Below are positions 1 through 8,030 of a DNA stretch of 30,345 nucleotides, in pieces (position 1 is the first letter of the stretch; every line of letters starts with the position of its first letter). The stretch spans positions 1-30,345 of the forward strand of contig JAJRXE010000043.1 of assembly GCA_024276455.1 (NCBI GenBank), in the 5' to 3' direction. The notes beneath the pieces are model-generated. The model made no database searches and was not told the DNA's origin. It was given only the letters and a program-made list of their open reading frames with translations. Source of the stretch: Calditrichota bacterium (GTDB lineage Bacteria > Calditrichota > Calditrichia > RBG-13-44-9). Both the position numbers and the translations under genes were made by a program.

Positions 1-1
1 A

Positions 2-478
2 ACAACCGGTGTCGCTTATAAATACCACCCTCCTAATGGTGAACAAAATGAGTTTTTTTATTTTGAAAATCATCAAAAAATAAATAGTCTATATGACGAG
101 GCTACTTATAACTACAATGATAAAGGTATTTTTGTTCTTCATTTTAAAGGGCCTTATAGTAATACTAACACTATAAGAGTTGAAACCTCAGATGGAAGAT
201 GGGTTTGGGAAAATCCTTACTGGGTGACTAATATTTGGGGTCCAGGAGAATTGCCTGCTTATAAACAACTTAATCCTGATATTAATGGTTATACTCATAA
301 AGACATGGTACCACATACAAGAAATGGAAGTGACTATATTAGAGTATTAATAGATGAAAATAATGATTATGAATATTTAGGTGATGATTTCAGGTTGGGA
401 AAATATTCAAATGAGTCTTTTAATTTAAGTTATAATAACATAATATCACCCTGGAGTAATCCAAATACCCATACCTGA
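2..478 (+). pseudogene. Upstream fragment of a broken T9SS-secreted protein (possibly M6-like peptidase C-terminal region)
   Basis: The frame is open from the window edge and stops at a TGA (476-478). The same frame then continues without another stop for more than 650 bases, so this is the left part of one longer gene. A GTG at 224 could be called as a start but is almost certainly internal. The translation has secreted-protein character, rich in Asn, Tyr, Trp and Asp, with stretches such as FFYFENHQKINSLYD and SPWSNPNTHT. These recall the region after the catalytic domain in secreted M6-like (immune inhibitor A type) peptidases; this is an inference from memory with no catalytic motif visible. 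The true start and any signal peptide lie outside the window. Base composition is about 25-37% GC in the lines I counted, well below the rest of the window. Confidence 0.6.
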
Positions 479-1218
479 AGTGGATTACAAACTAATTTTG
501 CCATGGAAGTGATTAGTGAGAATGGGACAACTTTAAATGTAAAGTTTTATGTTGGTAATGCTTTGGATGCTCCCCCAGCGAAACCGATAAATTTTAAAGG
601 AACTACATATAATAATCATCCCAAATTAACATGGGAGTCCAATATGGAACCGGACTTTTCATGTTATGAAGTGTGGAAAAAAATTGGTTCAAATGGTAAT
701 TGGATTTTAAGAACAACCACCACCAATAATTATCACATAGATTATAGTGAAGAAATTTATAAGGGCAATTTGGATCACTGGCCGGAGGATTTATTTTATA
801 AAATCCGTTCTAAAGATAATACTTCTAAATATTCATTGTTTACAGATGAAATTGGATTTGTAAGGGATAGTGAAGATTTATATCCTAGTATAAAACAAAA
901 TGATTTAATAACAATAAATATCAATCATAAAATTCTTGATAAAGTAATCTTATATGACAATTACCCAAATCCATTTAATCCGAGTACTTTTATTAAATTT
1001 AGTATACCAGAAAGATCATATGTTGAGCTAATAATTTATTCTATTACCGGACAAAAAATAATAACATTGGTTGATAATTATTTAAATAAAGGAATATATG
1101 AAGTACGGTGGAATGGAATGGATTATTCGGGTAAAAAAGTCTCTTCTGGAATATATATATATATAAATTAATTTTTGACAAAAATGTATTTATAAAAAAG
1201 ATGTTATTGACAAAATAA
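479..1218 (+). pseudogene. Downstream fragment of the same gene: FN3-like domain plus T9SS type A sorting domain, frameshifted
   Basis: This continues the frame of the fragment ending at 478, separated only by the TGA stop. An ATG at 503 gives a 222-residue reading ending at 1171, but no convincing ribosome site precedes it. After DAPPAKP comes an FN3-like stretch (KLTWESN...CYEVWKK...FYKIRSKD), then a sorting domain beginning YPNPFNPSTFIKFSIPE and reaching SSGIYIY. The frame then ends prematurely at 1169-1171 just after an (AT)7 tract. Removing one AT unit gives KLIFDKNVFIKKMLLTK and a TAA at 1216-1218, which matches the normal end of such domains (the next gene ends KKMILMR). T9SS sorting domains send proteins across the outer membrane. 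With two lesions the gene is probably decaying, or it is switched by the repeat. Confidence 0.7.
1151..1164. repeat. (AT)7 dinucleotide tract at a frameshift point
   Basis: Seven AT units lie inside the last codons of the T9SS sorting domain. The present length sends translation to a TAA at 1169-1171; one unit fewer restores the conserved C-terminus. Dinucleotide tracts of this kind are prone to slippage during replication. Confidence 0.85.
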
Positions 1219-1251
1219 TTGAAACTGAAAAATAAATAGAAAGGAACCTTT

Positions 1252-2205
1252 ATGTTTAAGTGTATGATTTTAATATTAACATTATTTAATTTTATAGCTT
1301 TAGCACAAGATAGTACCAATTTTTTTCCCCACCATGTTGGGGATATGTGGGAATATTATGAGATAGATTGGTCAACGCGAGATATTCTCGATACTGTTCA
1401 AAGAAAAATCATTAAAGATTCGGTTGATCGAATTGGGAATCATCATATTTGCATGGAAGAACGGTATTTGAGTCAGCATGCAACCTGGAAAGGTAAATGT
1501 GATATTCATTTTGTGATAGATACGGTGAAACAGGTTTGGGGAAAAGATAACAGGTATTTTATACCCCCTGATAGTGTTATTCTTTATAGATTAAATGGTA
1601 AGCAAGGAGAACAATGGGTATTGTATACTTATGAAAGTGAAACTGGTTTTGAGATAGCTAGAATCGATTCCATATATTGGGATTATTATTTTAATGAATT
1701 ACGAAGAAAAATGGTAACCCTGTTTTATTATAATGAAGATAGTACAGCAACATATGGTATAGGATCATATGTCGATATATTAATTTCAGGTATTGGACTT
1801 TGTTTTGTTGGTGGTGGTTTTGATCTTGGTTGGGAATGGCATCTGGTAGGCGCTTATATTGATGGGGTTTTATATGGTGACACGACGGTTGTAGGAATAA
1901 AGAAAAATAAGTCAATCGTTCCCGAAAAATTATTACTTTCTCAAAATCACCCCAATCCTTTTAATACCGAAACAGTAATCCATTTTCAAATTCCCGAACC
2001 GACCGAACTGGATTTGCACATTTATGATACCTTGGGTCGTCGCGTCCGATCTCTTTTAAAAAGGAAGCGCATGAGTGCTGGAAAATACGAGATCCACTGG
2101 GATGGTCGGGATGAGGCGGGAAATCCGGTTTCTTCCGGAGTGTATTTTTACGAACTTCACACGGAAAAACAACGTTTGGTAAAAAAGATGATTTTAATGC
2201 GATAG
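1252..2205 (+). CDS. T9SS type A sorting domain-containing secreted protein
   Basis: This 317-residue protein begins with a signal peptide (MFKCMILILTLFNFIALAQ, likely cut after ALA). A passenger domain of about 210 residues follows that I do not recognise, beginning FFPHHVGDMWEYYEID; this opening is common in secreted proteins of FCB bacteria. Residues about 240-317 form a complete T9SS sorting domain: HPNPFNTETVIHFQIPE, then LDLHIYDTLGRRVRSL, then SSGVYFYEL and a basic KKMILMR end. The domain directs export across the outer membrane. The ATG at 1252 has AAAGGA six bases upstream. The passenger part is AT-rich (about 22-43% GC in lines I counted), while the sorting-domain part rises to 43-50%. 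It lies 33 bases after the repaired end of the broken T9SS gene and faces dinB tail to tail. Cargo function is unknown. Confidence 0.85.
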   Translation: MFKCMILILTLFNFIALAQDSTNFFPHHVGDMWEYYEIDWSTRDILDTVQRKIIKDSVDRIGNHHICMEERYLSQHATWKGKCDIHFVIDTVKQVWGKDNRYFIPPDSVILYRLNGKQGEQWVLYTYESETGFEIARIDSIYWDYYFNELRRKMVTLFYYNEDSTATYGIGSYVDILISGIGLCFVGGGFDLGWEWHLVGAYIDGVLYGDTTVVGIKKNKSIVPEKLLLSQNHPNPFNTETVIHFQIPEPTELDLHIYDTLGRRVRSLLKRKRMSAGKYEIHWDGRDEAGNPVSSGVYFYELHTEKQRLVKKMILMR

Positions 2206-2245
2206 ACGATGGTGAATCAGATCGTGGCGATGAACGGGGCAGAAT

Positions 2246-3442
2246 TCAGGAGTGTCTGGGTTTGCCCCGCAGACTGCGGGCGTGCATGATGACCCCCTGG
2301 CCGAATTTGTCCTGCAACTGATCCATCACCTGCTCCAGCTTGAGCTTCTTGCGATCCTCTTCTTCCCAGAGGCTGAGCTGCACGGCCTGGCGACTCTCCA
2401 GATGGGACACTCCCACCCCTAACAGTCGCACCGCGCGTGGGGATTCCTCGAATTCCTGCAAAAGCTGGCTGGCAATGGAAAAAATATCCTCGGTGAGTTG
2501 CACCGCCCGGTTCAGGGTCTGGCTGCGGGTGTAGGTTTTGAAATCCTGAAAGCGGATTTTTAGATGCACGGTGCGTCCGGCAATCCCCGCCCGCCGCAGA
2601 CGACCGGCCACCTTCTCACTCAGGCGGAACACGGTGTCATGAATCAACTCCCAGTCGCTTTGGTCTTTTTCAAAAGTAATTTCGTTGCTCACCGATTTTA
2701 CCGTCTCCTCCGGTTCCACTTCCCGTTCGTCCAGTCCCCGGGCCATGCGGAAGATGTGGGCACCCATTTTCCCGAATTTGGCTTCCAGCACTTCCAGAGG
2801 AATTTTCCGCAACTGGGCGACTGTTTCGATTCCCAGTTTGTGCAGGACATCGAAGGTTTTTTGACCTACCCCCCAGAGGCGGGTAATGGGCAGGGGATCC
2901 AGAAATGTCTGCACTTGCGAAGGGGGCACAATGGTCAGCCCATCCGGTTTATTGAAATCGGAAGCGATTTTCGCCACGCTTTTGACCGGCGCAATCCCCA
3001 CCGAAGCAGTGAGTCCGGTGGCCCGGTGAATCTGTTCCTTCAACTCCCGTCCCATTTTTTCCACGCTGCCAAACAGGTGCAGGGTGCCGGTCATGTCCAG
3101 AAAAGCTTCGTCGATGCTGAGCGGTTCGATGCGGGGAGAGAATTTTTCCAGCACGGCGAACAGCATGCGGGAATATTCCTGGTACAGCCGGCCGTGCGGT
3201 TCCACATAAATGGCATGGGGACAGAGGCGGTAGGCCCTGGAGATGGGCATGGCGGAGTGCACCCCGTATTTGCGGGCTTCGTAATTAGCGGTGGACACCA
3301 CGCCTCGTCCCTTACCGCCTTTCGGATCGGCGCCCACCACCAGCGGTTTGCCGCGCCATTCCGGGTGCAGCAGTTCCTCCACCGCCGCAAAGAAGGCGTC
3401 CATGTCCACATGTAAAATAATGCGTTTCCAGTTCTCTTTCAT
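2246..3442 (-). CDS. dinB: DNA polymerase IV (Y-family translesion polymerase)
   Basis: The 398-residue product has the full Y-family layout. The palm motif HVDMDAFFAAVEE (residues 11-23) holds the first metal-binding aspartate, Asp13. YEARKYGV follows, then SIDEAFLD (109-116) with the catalytic Asp111 and Glu112. GIAPVKSVAKIASD, a helix-hairpin-helix thumb (ITRLWGVGQKT) and a little-finger domain (VSNEITFEKD...) complete it. DNA polymerase IV copies past lesions with low fidelity in the cytoplasm. Length is slightly above E. coli DinB (about 351) because of a longer C-terminal tail. The ATG at 3442 is preceded by an AGAGG-containing purine stretch. The C-terminus does not show an obvious QLxLF clamp-binding peptide at its very end, but AVQLSLWEEEDR just before it resembles one. 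I saw no clear LexA box in the 130 bases upstream. Confidence 0.96.
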   Translation of the reverse strand: MKENWKRIILHVDMDAFFAAVEELLHPEWRGKPLVVGADPKGGKGRGVVSTANYEARKYGVHSAMPISRAYRLCPHAIYVEPHGRLYQEYSRMLFAVLEKFSPRIEPLSIDEAFLDMTGTLHLFGSVEKMGRELKEQIHRATGLTASVGIAPVKSVAKIASDFNKPDGLTIVPPSQVQTFLDPLPITRLWGVGQKTFDVLHKLGIETVAQLRKIPLEVLEAKFGKMGAHIFRMARGLDEREVEPEETVKSVSNEITFEKDQSDWELIHDTVFRLSEKVAGRLRRAGIAGRTVHLKIRFQDFKTYTRSQTLNRAVQLTEDIFSIASQLLQEFEESPRAVRLLGVGVSHLESRQAVQLSLWEEEDRKKLKLEQVMDQLQDKFGQGVIMHARSLRGKPRHS

Positions 3443-3572
3443 TTTTCCGCCTCTGAATCGTGCAAATCACCCGAGAAAAGGCATCGTTAAAAGCAACTTC
3501 CCGGATGATTTCTTTTACCGGACAGGAAACTCCCGTTTGATCATCCAAATAGCTCCTGTTGGATCCAGCGGA

Positions 3573-4259
3573 TTATTTGAAACCGAAGATGATAATCATC
3601 AGCCCGGCCATAATGAGCACAATAAACAGGTTGTTTCGTTGTTTCTTCCCTTTTTCCTTCAGGGCGGCAACGGAGGCCACACTCGCTTCACGGAACGTTC
3701 CCCGGTAAATGGTAAAATCTCCGGACAAGGTAACATGCTGAATATTCCCGGAGGCCCCTGGCGGGATCAAATCGAATTCCAGATTTAAACTCACCGGAAT
3801 CTCTTTCTTCTGGTTTTGCAGATCCAGTGAAACGGTGCCGGAAATATTGTCGCTCAGGGGAGCCGTTTTCATCAGCTGGCTGTTGGGAATGAAATAAATC
3901 TTTTGACGTGCTTTTTCCCAGTGAATGGAGGGAGTCAGGGAATCGCCCAGATCGAGGTAAAAGTCGTATTGCCGTTTGTCTTTACTCAAAATTAGCACCA
4001 ACCAATTTCCCTTTCCGCTGGCGAATTGAGGATAATAAAGCACCTCGAGCTGTTTGGGGTCTTGTAAAAAAACGGTTGTATCGAATTTCAGGGTCACATT
4101 TTCCAGAATAATGGAACCTTTTATTTCAAACGTTTCGCTCGGTTGCTGGTCGATTTTTACCCTCAGCCGACCAAAATCCACTTTTTCGGCCTCGAGGGGC
4201 GAATGGTGAAGAATCCACCCCACCAGAAGAAGGAAGAAAAAAGCTTTGAAACGAATCAT
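3573..4259 (-). CDS. Exported protein of unknown function with C-terminal membrane segment
   Basis: I do not recognise a family. From the ATG at 4259 the protein is 228 residues. It has a hydrophobic signal-like N-terminus (MIRFKAFFFLLLVGWIL), a beta-rich middle (e.g. GSIILENVTLKFDTTVFL, GNWLVLILSKDKRQYDFYLDLGD), a basic linker KEKGKKQR, and a hydrophobic C-terminal end (NNLFIVLIMAGLMIIIFGFK) that could span the membrane. A TTG at 4301 would extend it by 14 residues; I prefer 4259 because GTGGGG lies just upstream and the signal peptide then starts cleanly. It follows the VanZ and TPR genes on the same strand, 108 bases after the TPR stop, and precedes dinB by 130 bases. A role in the cell envelope is an inference from topology only. 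Confidence 0.7.
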   Translation of the reverse strand: MIRFKAFFFLLLVGWILHHSPLEAEKVDFGRLRVKIDQQPSETFEIKGSIILENVTLKFDTTVFLQDPKQLEVLYYPQFASGKGNWLVLILSKDKRQYDFYLDLGDSLTPSIHWEKARQKIYFIPNSQLMKTAPLSDNISGTVSLDLQNQKKEIPVSLNLEFDLIPPGASGNIQHVTLSGDFTIYRGTFREASVASVAALKEKGKKQRNNLFIVLIMAGLMIIIFGFK

Positions 4260-4367
4260 ATGAATCCCCACTGTGACAATTCTTTTAAACCGGAAGCGCA
4301 AAATTGATCCCGTTGTTTCTGCAGTATAAAAAATTCCTTTCTTAAATTCAACCCGGATCGCCTAAAA

Positions 4368-5450
4368 TTATTCTGGCTTATTCGATCCGAGAATTCGCTC
4401 TGTTTCTTTCAAAATCAGAGGATCCGGTTTTAAAACATGGTCCAGGTAAATGCGCAAGAATTGACGGGCTTGTTGTTCCCGTCCCTCTCGAGAGGCGACA
4501 ATCGCCCGGTACCCGTAAACTTCGTAATTCTGAGGAGCCAGTTCAGAGACGCGCTGCAGAAGGGAGTCCGCTTCCTGGAAGCGCTGCATCTGCAGCAGGA
4601 TTTTTCCCATTTCCAGATGAGCTTTTACATTGGTGCTGTCAATTTGCAATGCAATTTGAATCTGGTCTCGGGCGTCCGGGAGTTTATGACGAAGTTGAAA
4701 GTAGTAAGCGCGGTAAAGGTAAATTTCCGGATCCTGACGATTCTTCTGCAACGCCTGGCTCAAATAGTGCATTCCCAATTCCGCATCGCCGGTTTTCAAA
4801 CAGGCGTACCCCAATTCTTTCAGTACACGGGTGTCATTCGGATTGTGGGTGACGTAGCGGGAGAGATCCTCACGGGCTTTGCGGTATTCTCCAAGGTAGA
4901 AGTAGGTTTCCCCTTCCAGGCGGTAAAATTCCGGCGATTTTCCGCCCCGGTTGCGGTAGATGTTCAATTGTTGCATCGACATCCGGGGTTGGTGATTGCC
5001 CAGATATCCTTCCGCCATTTGCAGGCGAAGGTCCAGGGAATCCGGATAGGCTTCGATCAGATTGTTTAAAATCCGAATCGCTTTCTGGTACTGCTGAGTC
5101 TGCAAGTAAAGTCGTGCCAGTTGCTCCCACACCTCCGGGAAATTGGAGCGGCGCTGGAGGGCTTTCTCGTGCTGAACAATGGCGGAGTCCGGTTGTCCCA
5201 GCAGCTCCAGGATCTCGCCCTTGGCGTAATAGAAATGGGCGTAAGCCGGTTGCAGGGCTATGGCAGAATCGAGTTCGCTTAGCGCTCGGGAATAGTCGTG
5301 CGCTTCCAGTGCCTTCAAAGATTGATTGTAGTAAAGGTAAGCAGAGCGGAAGGTTTTGTCCTGCCGGGAGGTAATGGGCGGTACAACACAGGCAAACAAA
5401 AGCAGGTAGAAAAGTAAAATCTGAAATCCGGAAAATTTAAATGTTCTCAT
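4368..5450 (-). CDS. Tetratricopeptide-repeat lipoprotein
   Basis: The protein has 360 residues. Its N-terminus (ILLFYLLLFAC) is a lipoprotein signal with the lipid-attachment cysteine at residue 21 (lipobox LFAC). From about residue 33 to 330 it is a run of roughly eight to nine TPR helices, for example YNQSLKALEAHDYSRALSEL, YFYLGEYRKAREDLSRYV and KEGYAC-like LGYACLKTGDAELGMHYL. TPRs are protein-binding scaffolds, here probably on the periplasmic face of a membrane. The start lies four bases after the stop of the VanZ-like gene, with AGGA close upstream inside the end of that gene, so the two are almost surely co-transcribed and perhaps translationally coupled. The partner protein is unknown. 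Confidence 0.88.
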   Translation of the reverse strand: MRTFKFSGFQILLFYLLLFACVVPPITSRQDKTFRSAYLYYNQSLKALEAHDYSRALSELDSAIALQPAYAHFYYAKGEILELLGQPDSAIVQHEKALQRRSNFPEVWEQLARLYLQTQQYQKAIRILNNLIEAYPDSLDLRLQMAEGYLGNHQPRMSMQQLNIYRNRGGKSPEFYRLEGETYFYLGEYRKAREDLSRYVTHNPNDTRVLKELGYACLKTGDAELGMHYLSQALQKNRQDPEIYLYRAYYFQLRHKLPDARDQIQIALQIDSTNVKAHLEMGKILLQMQRFQEADSLLQRVSELAPQNYEVYGYRAIVASREGREQQARQFLRIYLDHVLKPDPLILKETERILGSNKPE

Positions 5451-5454
5451 GGTC

Positions 5455-6843
5455 CTAAAATTGGTTTAAGTACAGGTAGATTTTGTTGGTAAACATGCCC
5501 ACCCAGATTCCACCGACCAGCGCAAAAAATTCTGGCCAGAAGATGGAAGAGTGGCTGATAAAAATGATGAGTAAATAAATCAGCGAGGCGGCGACCAGCA
5601 CAAACAGCCATTGGGAAAGCGATTCCCACAACCGGCCGGTGCGTTTAAAATAGATGTGGTGGCTCAGGAACCCCAAGGGAAGGAAGGTGAACACATCTTT
5701 AATAAACAAAAGCAGGAAATGGAAACGGTCCAGATGGTTTTTCCAGACATTTAAGGAGAGGCTTTCTTGTAACCGTTGAATTGACGGGTCCCAACCGCCG
5801 ATGGTGCCTGGAGGAATAAAATAGCGAAATAACAGGAAGAGCAGGTAAAACATCGCCACCATTTTAAAAAAATCGCTGTGCAACCGAAAGAACAGATCTT
5901 TCTCGTTGGAGAATTGGCGGCTGGTACGGGTCAGATTCTCCCACTGGAAGAGAGCAATCAGTCCTCCCACCGTGATTCCCAGCAAAGAGAGAAAAATATC
6001 GGTCAGGGACTGGTTGCGGTAGGGCAGGATGAGCTGGTAGATTTCGATTCCCACCGGGAACAAAAAAACCGCCAGGAGCAAGAGCAGAAAAGTTTTCTGC
6101 CGGACGAAAGCGGAATGGTAACGGAAAAGTCCCAGAAAGAGAAAGTAAGAAAAAATGCCGTAAATAATCAGGTTGAAGAAAAGATTGCTCCAGAAAAAGT
6201 CGATGTGAAACGGGTTGGCCAGAAATTCCCGCAGCAGCAGGCGAACCGTGTAAATGGAAACGGAAAAGGTAAAAGGAGCGGATTGACTCACCAAAATAAA
6301 AACCCAGACCACGGCTGCCACAATCAGCTCCGGTTTGTGAACGAAGGCGCTGAAAAGAAAATTTTTAATTTGGCGGTGGAAACGATTGTAAAGAAAGAAG
6401 ATAAAGAGGGCGCCCATAAAGGTGCCCAGGGTGTTGCTCGCCAGATCAATGACGGAAGGGTAGCGGTTCGGGACAAAAATTTGCATCAGTTCCACCGTCA
6501 GGCTTACCAGAGCGCCGGTGCCCACAATGCGGAGCCAGTCCAGCAGAGTGAAACGGCGGTAAACGGTGAGAAGGCGTTGCAAACTTACCAGAATCCCCAG
6601 AGGTAAAAAAAACATGATGTTTGCGAAAATATCGCCCCGAAAATGAAACGGTCCCCCGGCCCGACGACCGAAAACATCCAGGTAGGTAATTCGCTTGGCC
6701 AAATTCTGGGTAATCTGAAACGGCATTAAGGTGGTGTAAAAAATAAACAGAATGTAAAGGGCAATGAGAATCGTCGTCCAGTTTTTTTGCAACCAGAAAT
6801 AATAGGATTCAATTCGAGAATAAATTTTCGGATTTCCTGTCAT
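5455..6843 (-). CDS. VanZ-like family integral membrane protein with three repeat units
   Basis: The 462-residue protein is mostly transmembrane. Residues 75-85 (NIMFFLPLGIL) and 117-140 (VELMQIFVPNRYPSVIDL then NTLG) are a textbook VanZ-like unit. A second unit is visible at 224-239 and 266-289 (IEIYQLILPYRNQSLTDIF then LLG). A degenerate third begins at 381-393 (IKDVFTFLPLGFL) and ends near 437-451. VanZ is the accessory teicoplanin-resistance protein of the vanA cluster, but most VanZ-like proteins are unrelated to resistance and have no known biochemical role. The ATG at 6843 has AAGGG seven bases upstream. It is the first gene of an operon with the TPR lipoprotein. No van resistance genes are nearby, so a resistance role is not supported. 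Confidence 0.87.
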   Translation of the reverse strand: MTGNPKIYSRIESYYFWLQKNWTTILIALYILFIFYTTLMPFQITQNLAKRITYLDVFGRRAGGPFHFRGDIFANIMFFLPLGILVSLQRLLTVYRRFTLLDWLRIVGTGALVSLTVELMQIFVPNRYPSVIDLASNTLGTFMGALFIFFLYNRFHRQIKNFLFSAFVHKPELIVAAVVWVFILVSQSAPFTFSVSIYTVRLLLREFLANPFHIDFFWSNLFFNLIIYGIFSYFLFLGLFRYHSAFVRQKTFLLLLLAVFLFPVGIEIYQLILPYRNQSLTDIFLSLLGITVGGLIALFQWENLTRTSRQFSNEKDLFFRLHSDFFKMVAMFYLLFLLFRYFIPPGTIGGWDPSIQRLQESLSLNVWKNHLDRFHFLLLFIKDVFTFLPLGFLSHHIYFKRTGRLWESLSQWLFVLVAASLIYLLIIFISHSSIFWPEFFALVGGIWVGMFTNKIYLYLNQF

Positions 6844-6923
6844 TCAACACCCTTTTTAACCGCTTCGCTTTTCATCCGGTAAATATAATCAACCGGCGGC
6901 CCGGATCCTATTGTCGAGGTCAC

Positions 6924-6937
6924 TTTCGCCGGCGAAA
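6924..6937. promoter_or_regulatory. Perfect 14-base palindrome upstream of the VanZ-like operon
   Basis: TTTCGCCGGCGAAA reads identically on both strands and lies about 80 bases before the VanZ-like start, in the gap after the epimerase gene. It has no loop and no following T-run, so it resembles a dimeric-repressor operator more than a terminator. The assignment is an inference. Confidence 0.35.
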
Positions 6938-7013
6938 AAGTTGCAACCTGTTCCCACTTTCGGTAAACTGTTCGAAAAATTGCCGGAAAACCAGGGCATT
7001 TGAATGCGAGCCA

Positions 7014-8030
7014 TCATTCCGGAATACCCAGTTTGAATTTCCATTTTTCCGCCAGCTGGATTTCCCGGGCGCGATAGTGGTAATTGGAGGGCTTTTCTCC
7101 CCGGTATTCTTCCATGAAATAGTAAATGGTGGGTTTCAGCCATTTTTCCAGCGGAGTGGAGCGAAAACCGATTTCCTCTTTGGCAAAGGACGGATCCAGG
7201 TAAGAGACCCACCGGCCGCTAAAGGGCGAAATGTCCAGGGGGAGGCCTTCTTCCAGCAGTTCCCGGTCCGGAATTTTTACCAGCTGAAGCGGTTTTCCCA
7301 TGATTTGAGCAATGAGCCGAAGGAATTCCGAAAGCCGCACCACCTCTTCCTGAGCCAGATTGTACACTTTCCCGCGGGTTTTCTCCACCCCTAAAACCCG
7401 GATCAAGGTACGTGCTACGTCCTTCACGTAGACGTGGCGAATAATATTATCGCCGGATTCCGGGATGATCACCGGATGTTCATCGTCAATTCGCAGCAGG
7501 TACGAATAAAGGCGCAGGGTGTAATCCCGCGGACCTTCGATGATGGGACACCGGAAACGGACGGAAGGGAATTTCCGGAGCCGGTACGCATCCTCCAGGT
7601 AATCTTCAATCTGGCGTTTTTTCAGGCCGTATTCGTAAGCAGCTTCTTCGCCTTTGGGACAGGGAATGAGCTTTTGGTAATAATCCTCTTCCCGGGCGGG
7701 CTGATGTTTGTTCTCGGTAATCAGGTACACCTGCCCGGTGCTGATAAAAATGTATTGTCCGACCCGGTCGCGGAAAGTCTTTTCAATGACCTCCACGTCT
7801 TCGGGTTCGTATGCAATCAGGTCGATGACGGCGTCGTATTTTTCCCGGCGAAAGGTCTCGTAAAATTTTTTGTAATCCTTGCGATTTCCGTAGATGCGTT
7901 TCACGCTGCTGCCGAAGTCGTCCGGGGTAATGCCGCGATTAAATAACGTGACCTCGAAACCTTCTTCCAGCAAGGTGCGCGTTAGGTAATAACCCAGGAA
8001 TTTGGTTCCGCCGATCACCAGAATTTTCAT
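7014..8030 (-). CDS. NAD-dependent epimerase/dehydratase family protein (extended SDR)
   Basis: The 338-residue protein opens with the nucleotide-binding motif GGTKFLG (residues 7-13) at the end of the first beta strand. It continues as an extended short-chain dehydrogenase/reductase: DAVIDLIAYEPEDV, then FISTGQVY with the serine/threonine position, and YGLKK, which fits the catalytic YxxxK pair. Such enzymes modify nucleotide sugars or related substrates with bound NAD(P); the C-terminal part that sets the substrate does not tell me which one. The ATG at 8030 has a strong GGAGG eight bases upstream. It is isolated: 170 bases separate it from the VanZ operon and 490 bases from menE. A link to cell-surface sugar synthesis would be a guess. 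Confidence 0.88.
   Translation of the reverse strand: MKILVIGGTKFLGYYLTRTLLEEGFEVTLFNRGITPDDFGSSVKRIYGNRKDYKKFYETFRREKYDAVIDLIAYEPEDVEVIEKTFRDRVGQYIFISTGQVYLITENKHQPAREEDYYQKLIPCPKGEEAAYEYGLKKRQIEDYLEDAYRLRKFPSVRFRCPIIEGPRDYTLRLYSYLLRIDDEHPVIIPESGDNIIRHVYVKDVARTLIRVLGVEKTRGKVYNLAQEEVVRLSEFLRLIAQIMGKPLQLVKIPDRELLEEGLPLDISPFSGRWVSYLDPSFAKEEIGFRSTPLEKWLKPTIYYFMEEYRGEKPSNYHYRAREIQLAEKWKFKLGIPE

Noticed and set aside
476..478. Recoded TGA (Trp or selenocysteine) in the T9SS gene
   Set aside because: TGA ends several intact genes here, I saw no SECIS-like stem after it, and the gene has a second lesion.
224..478. A separate 84-residue gene starting at GTG 224
   Set aside because: The frame is open and protein-like up to the window edge; the GTG is internal.
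2564..3415. Long frame on the plus strand opposite dinB
   Set aside because: It mirrors dinB codons, has no family likeness and no ribosome site.
5455..6843. Glycopeptide resistance gene
   Set aside because: VanZ-like proteins are widespread without resistance and no vanHAX-type genes are nearby.
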